A DNA stretch of 64,000 nucleotides from Gigantopelta aegis (lineage: Eukaryota; Mollusca; Gastropoda; Neomphalida; Peltospiridae). The stretch lies in NCBI RefSeq assembly GCF_016097555.1, contig NC_054702.1:70205695-70269694 (forward strand), in the 5' to 3' direction. The notes under the pieces were generated by a model. It did not search any database. It was not told the origin of the DNA and was given only the letters and a program-made list of their open reading frames with translations. Within the stretch, counting starts at the first letter, position 1; every line of letters starts with the position of its first letter. The position numbers were made by a program, and so were the translations under genes. This document shows positions 56,630 to 64,000 of the stretch, piece by piece.

Positions 56630-57048
56630 TGTCTCGTGTAATGTTTTCTGACGAGTCCAGACTCACTATGGACTTCATGGATATAGGCATGGTCGTGTTC
56701 GATGACATCGAAATGAAGGTCATATTTGGTGATGGTTCAGTTATGATGTGGGGTGTAATCACTATGAATGTGGGTCACTGGTCAGTACTACCGGGATAAC
56801 ATACTGGCACCGATTGTTGTCCAGTTTGCTCGCAATACTGGTCGACGGTTTGGGTTTCAAGATGACAATGCTTGGTCCCACCATACATATATCGTAAATG
56901 ACTACCATCAGCAGAAAAACCTTTCCCCCATAGAGCATGTCTGAGACATGATCATAAGACGTGTACAGCAATGTGAACGTCCGCCGGCTATTTTAGCTGA
57001 ACTTGGCCAAACACTGCAGGAGAGGGATAGACTTCCTCAAATCCAATA

Positions 57049-57394
57049 AGGTTGACGACAGTAACTTTTCGCACCCTCGTTTTGGCTTCGTACACAATAA
57101 ATATAACATATCCAACAGTAATTTTTGATACAATATATTTGACAAAAGGTACTTTTAATTTTGTTCATCTTTTAATATTTAAACTTGGTATTTTGTCCAG
57201 AATTATGAAAAATATAAAAATATTGATTTGTAAACAGTGCTGTCTGCTTGTTATAGAATTTCGACAGGTCAAGGTTAGTAGACCAATTTTTATTTTAATG
57301 TGGCAAAGCACTGTACTAATGAAATTCCGGTGAGATATACTATATTTATTGTGTATGAAGCCACAAGGGTGCGAAATGTGACTGTCATTGACCT
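57049..57394. mobile_element. TA-flanked MITE with ~50-bp inverted ends
   Basis: Left: aggttgacgacagtaac, ttcgcaccctc, cacaataaatata. Right, on the other strand: aggtcaatgacagtcac, ttcgcacccttg, cacaataaatata. TA at each outer edge. It starts within a few bases of the end of the Tc1 reading frame. Confidence 0.85.
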
Positions 57395-57399
57395 TAGTC

Positions 57400-58455
57400 T
57401 GATACATCTTCCATCAAAACTGATTCTATTTGGGGTGGGGTGTGTGAAGTGTAGTGTGGAAAAAAGAAAACAAAATGTTTATCAATTTAATATTTAAAAC
57501 CTGTGTAGACTCAAAACATATTTTATAAAGTTTACTTTCTGAATTTTATAATTCAATAGGGCCTATTCAATTTATTATTGTTTTTAGTCCACTGGCTTGT
57601 CTATTTATCTTGTCCATTTAACAAGGATTATAATTAAGAATTTTTTTTTTTTTTTTTATCAGATCAGATGTCATACAATTTATTTTGTTAATGGGAAAAA
57701 ACCCACACAAAAATCATAGCTCATACCCATGCTAAAAACGACACTGTCATAGCAAGCATAAACCCAATGACAGGCTGGACGGAAAATAAATACGGCAACA
57801 TTATAAACAAAATACATTATCCAGCTGTTAAATGTCGATTTTAACATATTTTGCGCATAATGTCATTAAGTCGATTCTTTTACAAAATAAAGAACTACGA
57901 CAATACATTGTTATGCGATAATTCAAACATAAGACAAGAGTGCTCATTCTGGGACACTCCCATCCCATATGAGGATTTGAACAAGTGCTTGTTTGTCAAA
58001 ACGAGTCACAAACCTCGAAATGATAGAACCTCGTCTTCAATATGGCGTCCAAAATGAGGCACAGTGCCAAACAAAAAGCTAAATATAGAATTACAGTTCC
58101 GATCTACGATAGGCCATTTCAGCTACATATCGACGACTTAGCTATCTTTCTACAATCACCACAAAAACGATAGATCTGCTCTAAATAGACAGTCAACAAT
58201 CATTAGGCCTATTTTAAGGAAGGAAACTGTGTTTTACGTGCCCCTATCCACAGAGATTCAGGCACGCCCACTTCGGATTTAGCCTCTGACTTCGCCAGTG
58301 ACCAACTCCGGAGCAGGGGGTGGCCTATTTTAACATATGCTTTGACATAGCCAGGATTTAATATACATGTTCATTTATGCGTATGCGGTGCGGACAAGGA
58401 ACGCGTAGGCCTTAGCGCATTAAAACATTTTTTAAGGGAAAGTTCATATCTAACA
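57400..58455. other. Gene-free stretch between MITEs
   Basis: A T-run at about 57642 and AT-rich sequence to 57950. From 58020 to 58330 it is more CpG-rich, with tatggcgtccaaaatgaggc, which contains a YY1-like GCCATATT on the minus strand. It is a possible, unproven location for the CARF promoter. Confidence 0.3.
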
Positions 58456-58460
58456 GTTAA

Positions 58461-59279
58461 AGCCGCACACCCTAGTTCCATCCAGCGAAAATAAATTATA
58501 ATTTGGTTAATCTACAAACCTGTAACACACTTAGATCACGTTTTTATCAAATGGAGTGAAAAAGCAGGTTTTATATCGATAAATACCATGGGAATCCCCA
58601 TGTCCCAATTGCTTGAAATAATTTTGAAAGTTAGTATTCTGATGTCACCGGTAGATGTCGCTCGAAGCACGACAATGCCTACGTCACGACAAATTTCACA
58701 GAGCGCGCACAGACTTGGGGTGCGTTCTTTTCACGTCTCCTGGACATGTTCCAACTTTTCTGTCCTGGTTGTATCCCCTCTCCAGATATCGTAAGACTTA
58801 GCAAAATTATTGGTTTTAAGGGTTTGTAACGTTTTGTATTGAGACACTTACTTGTCTGAACTTTATTGTTACTGAAAATGTTCACGAACTGTGAAGAAAA
58901 ATCTGACAAATGAACAACAAATCGGTTGTTGATTGCGCGAACCGTGCACGAGAAAACAAACCGAACCAAAATTATAACGGTCACGTGGTATACCAACATC
59001 TGTGACGTTTACACAGGAAGATTCCCTCTAAAAATAGATTGGACCTCGCTTGCTTAACGGATTTTTCTCGATAGCATGTCTTGTGAAAAAATGCAAAAAA
59101 ATGCATTTCGTGGTTTTACAAACATCAGGATTACCAAAAAGCACTTCAGGTGAATGGAAATGTGTATTCTAAATAATAAAATGTAAGTAAAGTGCAATTT
59201 TATTTGTGAAAAATGGGGTTTAATAGCGAAAAACAACGCCGTAATGGTTAACAAATAACTGTAACTAGGGTGTGTCCCT
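58461..59279. mobile_element. TTAA MITE, 819 bp (Kolobok-like), copy 2
   Basis: TTAA at 58457-58460 and 59280-59283. Over 90% alike by eye to 55667-56479, with small indels. Minus-strand peptide [17 protein letters not shown] matches [10 protein letters not shown] in the THAP-bearing 25.6-27.4 kb element, so these look like internally deleted relatives. Confidence 0.92.
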
Positions 59280-59298
59280 TTAACAATGTAGGCCTAGT

Positions 59299-59440
59299 GG
59301 GTTTCCTCTAAGACTATTAATAACTAATAAACAAAATTCAGAATTATCAAATGTTTGATATCCAATAACCAATGATTTAATATATATATATTTGTGTTCT
59401 AGCTAGTGGTGTTTTTAACAAAAATAAACTTTAACTTTTA
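59299..59440 (+). mobile_element. SINE-B tail fragment
   Basis: aaatgtttgatatccaataa through ggtgtttttaacaaaaataaactttaac matches the SINE-B tail, with an AT repeat inserted in it. Confidence 0.65.
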
Positions 59441-59496
59441 ATACGAGGATGTGTTGTTATGTCTAAGAAAGTGCACATATTATTCATGATAATATT

Positions 59497-59638
59497 AAAG
59501 TTTTGTTTGGTTTAACAGCACCACTAGACTATATTGATCAATTAATAATCGGCTATTGCATGATGTCAAACATGACAGGACAGCACATACTAGGCATTTG
59601 ATATACCAGTCGTGGGATACTGGTTGGAACCAAAGCAC
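59497..59638 (-). mobile_element. SINE-B fragment
   Basis: gttttgtttggtttaacagc through atttgatataccagtcgtgg, with the middle of the core missing. Confidence 0.7.
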
Positions 59639-59782
59639 CTCTGGGTATTCTGACAATAGGAAAGCAAGGCGGACATTTATATAGAACTTTATATAATGCT
59701 CCGACAGAACATTATAAGTGTCCAAAATGTCCATCTTGCTCTCTTACGGTTAGAGTACTCGGGCTAGTTAGGTGATAGCTCT

Positions 59783-60012
59783 ATTTCGACTTATTTTCGT
59801 GCTTATATCATATTAAGGATCAAGCACACTGTTCTGGGCACACACCTCAGCTATGGGCTGTCTGTCGTGGACAGAGGGTTAGTTGTTAGTGAGAAAGAAG
59901 AGGGAGTCGTTAAAACTCACTCTGAGTGGCAGCCGGTACCGGGCTGCGAACCCAGTACCTACAAGCCTTATGTCCGATGGCTTAACCACGACACCACTGA
60001 TGTCGGTGTAGT
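59783..60012 (-). mobile_element. SINE-C, near full length
   Basis: On the minus strand: head gtggttaagccatcggacat, B-box region actgggttcgcagcccggta, body with cctctgtccacgacagacag and ctgaggtgtgtgcccagaac, tail gcttgatccttaatatgata. The head matches that of the chimeric SINE at 39617-40000. Confidence 0.75.
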
Positions 60013-60119
60013 GGTGATAGCTTAATCTTGTAACCGAACATCCGGGTACTTCGGCCCTCGCTAGATCCAAGTTTTATTAGTTATCAACTAGGGCCTACCA
60101 GCTTTCTTTTTTTACGTAT

Positions 60120-60215
60120 CGTGTTAAAGGAAACTGGCTACATTTTTCCTTTAGCAGAAAGGGATTTTTTTATGCATTTTCCCACATTTAGCACAGCACA
60201 TACCATGGGCTTTAA
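60120..60215 (-). mobile_element. SINE-B core fragment
   Basis: aaactggctacatttttcct through gcacagcacataccatgggc; core only. Confidence 0.6.
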
Positions 60216-60337
60216 AAATGTTTTTTAAAAAATAAATCAATAAAAATATATAGATCTAGTACAATTTTATCCGATTTTTGGCTACCTAGGCTTCCATACA
60301 TTATTGTCTTGGGCCGATAACTCTGTCCTAATTAAAG

Positions 60338-60413
60338 ATGGCTGTCACATTTACCTTTGGGAGATTTTGTTCTCACGTTTTAAAGATTTCCAGCAGCAGA
60401 GCCACATTATCGG
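60338..60413 (+). CDS. Predicted first coding exon, mitochondrial-type leader
   Basis: ATG in a good context (TTAAAGATGG) codes MAVTFTFGRFCSHVLKISSS then RATLS and one base, followed at once by a strong donor (CGG|GTATGT). The peptide has no acidic residues, has R/K spaced among S, T and hydrophobics, and starts MAV: the profile of a mitochondrial presequence. Its phase (1) fits the acceptor at 63744. I do not recognise the protein. Confidence 0.5.
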
Positions 60414-61479
60414 GTATGTACATCTTTGCGAGACAAAAACACAACACATCTCAGCAAGTGGCAAACTTTTTATACTTTGCATTGCCATAAACAGTCCAAT
60501 ATTATAGCATTTATACCCTGGTGGACCCTGGTGGACTATATTTTCGTTGACTAAAAGTAAAGAAACTAAATAATTCCACTTAACTTAAGTCTTCACAAGA
60601 CACACACACTTCAAAAAGTCACTATTTTAAATTATTTTGAAGGTGTTAGGTATTATAACAAACCAAATATTATGGATGTTTGAAGTAAACTCTTTAAAAA
60701 ACAATATATTGAATAATGTTTACCATCGATGTCCCAAACTGAGTTCACAAAAACACAAATATGTTGTTTAGATGGAAATACTATTCTACATTTTTCAGTT
60801 ATGATACGTGAAACAAAATAGATTGAAATTAATTAATGTAAATTTTTTTACAATATGGACGTAAAACAAATCCATTCTAGTAAATAAAAGTGAAACACCC
60901 TCCAGTAAACAGGAAAGAGTGTGATGTTTCTAACTGCATTCAGGCACATGTGTTTGCAGAAAGTATCGTAATGGGCATGTACAGTTCGTCATTTTACATT
61001 TTTGAAGGACACTATATAAGGAAAAAAATGTTTTTTAACAATGTACACTTTGTTTTTTTTTTTGTTTTTTTTTTAAAGGAAAAATTCAATTTGTCAAGCC
61101 TTCTGGTCTGGTGTGCGTTTTACCAACACCCATTGCTAACACTTGATGTCACTACTGATAGGCATTACGTTCATACCAGTGAATAGTTTGTAAAATATCT
61201 TTTTTTTAATAAATTGATTCTTAATTAACATGATTTATACACTCAAAATTATTTACAATTGTTATGAATGGATTATGAATACTATTCACTACAGTAGCTG
61301 AGTAGAGGCACACAAATGTAGCATACCTTTTTCAGATCGAATATAGTAATTGAAAAATTCTAACAACAGGGGTCTTAAAAATCATAAAACTTAAATGATT
61401 TGGCCTTGTTGATCTGGCACGTGTGAGGTCATGTGACACATACCGAATGTTAATTCATCTTCCTCCATTTTAAATAAAT

Positions 61480-61800
61480 TTCTATGAGTCATGTGGACCC
61501 AATATCGGTAATTTTAAGGAATAAACAAAAACGACTTAGTAAAATTAATGGTTTTAGGAGTTTGTAAAGTTTTGTATTTGGCTACTTACTTGTTAGAACT
61601 TTATTGTTAATGAAAATGTTGTATAACTGTGAAGAAAAATCTCACAAATGAACGACAAGCAGATGGCAATAAATCAGATGTCAATTGCTTGAAAAGTGCT
61701 CAAGAAAAAAAGTGAACGGAGTTGGAAGCATAACGCAGTCAGGGACGTTGACGATACTGCTGAAATACTTTGAAATTGCAAAATTTATCTGAACTAGAAA
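61480..61800 (+). repeat. Fragment of the Kolobok-like THAP family
   Basis: tggacccaatatcggtaatt, ggaataaacaaaaacgactt, then ctttattgttaatgaaaatg and gaagaaaaatctcacaaatg match both the 26.2-26.8 kb and 58.8-59.0 kb elements in order. It has no nested TA MITE at the aacgactt joint. Ends are not defined. Confidence 0.75.
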
Positions 61801-61818
61801 AATAGGTATTGTATTTAA

Positions 61819-62159
61819 AGGCATATTGTCACAGACCACTGACCTATTACATCGCCTAACAAAGTATTACTTAAAAGTATATATATTTCATTTGTCCCTA
61901 AATGTACTTTATTCAACCATCTACGTAACCACCATACTCCACTTATTAATGATATTTTGTAAAAATAATTGAATTATGGCAATGGTCCATAATTCAAAAA
62001 CTAACATTGTTGAGAGGGTTGACATGGATTTCACTTCCATCATGGTGTAGTTAAACTTAAAGTGATGCATTAACTAGATTTGGTCTGTAAAAATTAATGC
62101 AATTTTGATTTATTATTAATTTTTAGAGAAATAAGGTCTAAGTCTGTGACAGTATGCCT
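61819..62159. mobile_element. TTAA-flanked MITE, 341 bp
   Basis: TTAA at 61815-61818 and 62160-62163. Ends AGGCATATTGTCACAGACC and, on the other strand, AGGCATACTGTCACAGACTT. It abuts directly on another TTAA element at 62164, sharing the TTAA. Confidence 0.9.
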
Positions 62160-62334
62160 TTAAAGATGCAGACCTTAGTTTCAGTCTATGAAAATGGAAA
62201 ATAAGTTTGGTTAATCTGCAAACCTGTAATATGTTTTGACAAAGTAACAATATAACAGTAGTCTGGGACATTGAAATGGAAAAATACCCTTTAAAAAATA
62301 GATGAGCTGCAATATGTAGTCTCCATAACCAGGG

Positions 62335-62867
62335 CTCGAATTTAACAATGTGAATTGTCTTAAGTCAGGGATTCACCAATGGCATGTTTTTGCTGCTGGT
62401 TAAAATTATAGTTATCGGTTGAAGGGGTAATTTCTAATTAATAAATGTTTTGCAAAGGAAGGAAGAAAATGTTTTATTTAACGACACACTCAACACATTT
62501 TATTTACGGTTATATAGCGTCGGACGTATGGTTCAGGACCAGACAGATATTGAGGGAGACAACCTGCTGTTACCACTTCATGGGCTACTCTTTTCGATTA
62601 GCAGTAAGATATATTTTATATGCACCATCCCATAGACAGGATAGCACATACCACTGCCTTTGATATACCAGTCATGGTGCACTGGCTGGAGTGAGAAATA
62701 GCGCAGTGGGCCCACTGACGGGGATCGATCTTAAACCAACCGCCTCAAAGGTTGCTGATTTTAAAATGCTGTAGGTAGGCTCAAAATTGATGTCTGTGAG
62801 CATTTTGCCTACAGAAGACAGTTTTAAAATTGCCTTGGGTAACACATTTTTAAGTTTGAGCCCTGCA
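62335..62867. mobile_element. CAGGGCTC-ended MITE with 6-bp target duplication
   Basis: Ends CAGGGCTCGAATTTAACAAT and, on the other strand, CAGGGCTCAAACTTAAAAAT; flanked by cataac on both sides (about 62329-62334 and 62868-62873). Without the SINE-A inside it is about 235 bp. Confidence 0.85.
62456..62751 (-). mobile_element. SINE-A nested in the CAGGGCTC element
   Basis: aaatgttttatttaacgaca through tcgatcttaaaccaaccgc; full core and tail, partial head. caaagg on each side may be a short target duplication. Confidence 0.85.
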
Positions 62868-63235
62868 TAACTGTTACTTTGTAGAGGTAGGTGTTTTTTT
62901 AAAAACATGAAAACTGCATTTTTGGTATTGGCATTTAAGTGTACAAGAAGGGATGAGCTGGATGATTCAGGCAAAAACAATGGGGATGTTTGGGCAAAAT
63001 CAGCCGGCGTGAAACCTCTTCACCATGTATTTCCATCATTCTCCTCACAATATTAGCTTGCCCCCCCCCCCCCCCTACAAAAGTATTAGACATTTTTATA
63101 CCTAAGTAAATAAGCAGAAACAGTTCAGATGTTTGAAAATGGATGATCTAAACAATAAAATCTAAGTAATATCAAATTTCAGTTGTCAAAAACAGTTGTA
63201 ATTGTGAAAAATAGGGACAGGAATTACATGTAGTT

Positions 63236-63552
63236 GGGTCAGTTGAGAGCTCACTTGACATGCTTGCATTACAGGATCAAACCAGCTCTGCGTATCCATT
63301 GAGCTGATTGTTTGTTTTTTCTCGTTCCAACGAGTGCACCACAACTGGTCAAAGGCCGTGGTACATACATGTGCTTTCCATCTGTGGGAAAGTACATATA
63401 AAAGATCCCTTGCTGCATTAGGAAAAATGTAGCAGGTTTACTCTGATGACCATATGTCAGAATTACCAAATGTTTAACATTCAATAGTCAATGATTAATT
63501 AATCAGTGTGCTCCAGTAATGTTGTTAAACAAAACAAACTTTAACTTTAGTG
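63236..63552 (+). mobile_element. SINE-B, full length
   Basis: Head cagttgagagctcacttgac, core gtacatataaaagatccct, tail gtgctccagtaatgttgtta then aacaaaacaaactttaactt. Inserted in the TTAA-type element. Confidence 0.85.
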
Positions 63553-63744
63553 AAAAATATGCTGTAGTGTTTAAAAATTAGGGTCTGTCACTATAACTAT
63601 AAGCTAATTTTGCCGTAATTTAATCCAAGATGGTGGTAGAATTGTATTGTAAAAATGTATTATAAGCTAGCTGCATTAAAAACTAACAACATACATGCAT
63701 TTCAAAGTTCATTGTATAATTACTTATGTGTTGTTTAAATTAAG

Positions 63745-64000
63745 GTTTGCATCGGTGCACAAGACATGCACATTTTTCAACACTGAAGACTGAAGGTGTT
63801 GTTCCAGTGATGAAACTGCTTTCTTCAACTCCAGGTCATAATCTTTCATCTACAGAGAAGCTACCTACATGCATAAATTGCTTTCATCCTGTTCGAAATG
63901 CATCTTCACTTCCTTCTCAAAGGTGCATGTACTTAATTTTCTGCCTGAATTCCGTGTTGATATCAAATGTACCTGTACATGTAAAGTTACTGTCTGATGT
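63745..64000 (+). CDS. Predicted second exon of the same gene, partial
   Basis: Acceptor gtttaaattaag|GTTTGCATC joins in phase to the exon at 60338. The frame is open to the window end: LHRCTRHAHFSTLKTEGVVP, VMKLLSSTPGHNLSST and on. RHAHFSTL after the basic stretch suits a mitochondrial cleavage region. A donor may lie at CAAAG|GTGCAT (about 63922). The weak pyrimidine tract and lack of a known family keep confidence low. Confidence 0.4.

Larger units (their letters stand above)
53440..57048 (+). pseudogene. Tc1-type transposase gene, broken and split by an insertion
   Basis: The 5' part (about 53480-53867) codes NVSPSVICRLWNRYQQTQNV, TTGVQVIGQTIRNRLHAA and RRQWCTQRQNWGN, a typical Tc1 HTH pair and linker. 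The first helix (IVMLQTGRIQ) is in another frame. The 3' part (56630-57048) codes VMFSDESRL (first catalytic D), GDGSVMMWGVI, QDDNAWSHH (second D) and PIEHV (acidic third residue), with a stop just after PIEHV and frame changes. The junction WS|RVMFSDES shows that 53868-56629 is an insertion. Terminal repeats of this Tc1 copy were not recognised. Confidence 0.85.
62164..63592. mobile_element. TTAA-type element carrying three nested insertions
   Basis: Starts after TTAA with AGATGCAGACCTTAG and ends at agggtctgtcact. Remaining own sequence (62164-62334, about 62868-63235, 63553-63592) follows the order seen in 43183-43898 and 55667-56479. Insertions: a CAGGGCTC element (62335-62867) that itself contains a SINE-A, and a SINE-B. 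Confidence 0.65.

Noticed and set aside
58043-58171. Plus-strand ATG frame MASKMRHSAKQKAKYRITVP as a gene start
   Set aside because: Only 42 codons with an in-frame stop and no good donor before it. Not recognised; kept only as a possible promoter-associated signal.
60890-61186. 98-residue ORF as an exon of the third gene
   Set aside because: No acceptor or donor in the needed phase, and the middle is a low-complexity F-rich stretch over a T-run.

Overview
The window is eukaryotic and most likely molluscan. It is AT-rich, its genes have many introns with GT-AG borders and consistent phases, and it is full of tRNA-headed SINEs and small DNA transposons of a kind I associate with gastropod and bivalve genomes. 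The phylum is inferred from repeats and gene content. No prokaryotic system, CRISPR array, retrovirus or LTR element was seen.

Positions 2-28409 (+) hold nearly all of a giant coiled-coil Golgi protein of the giantin (golgin B1) type. Its 5' end lies outside the window. Three very large exons (about 1.6-1.8 kb of codons each, all coiled coil) are followed by six small exons, the last coding a basic patch and a C-terminal membrane anchor. A probable 3' UTR runs to about 31.9 kb. Two places do not read cleanly: the end of the second large exon and a one-base frame change inside the third.

Positions 38585-52522 (-) hold the calcium-responsive transcription factor CARF (ALS2CR8 family). Eleven coding exons join in phase to 655 residues. 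The two genes converge. CARF shows repeated local duplication of exon edges, some carrying 5' splice sites.

Positions 60338-64000 (+) appear to hold the first two coding exons of a third gene. Its N-terminus looks like a mitochondrial targeting peptide. The rest lies beyond the window.

The remaining space is mostly mobile DNA. The most coherent set is a group of elements flanked by TTAA and beginning 5'-AG, with complementary ends. One 1.8 kb member carries a broken THAP-domain reading frame, which points to the Kolobok superfamily. Other families are: SINEs of three or four groups that share parts, a split Tc1 transposase, elements with CAGGGCTC or CAGTGTTC ends and 6-bp target duplications, TA-flanked MITEs, and a probable Crypton-type remnant. 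Many sit inside one another, and target duplications let several insertion orders be read directly (52.57-53.15, 53.4-57.4, 62.16-63.59 and 43.18-43.90 kb).
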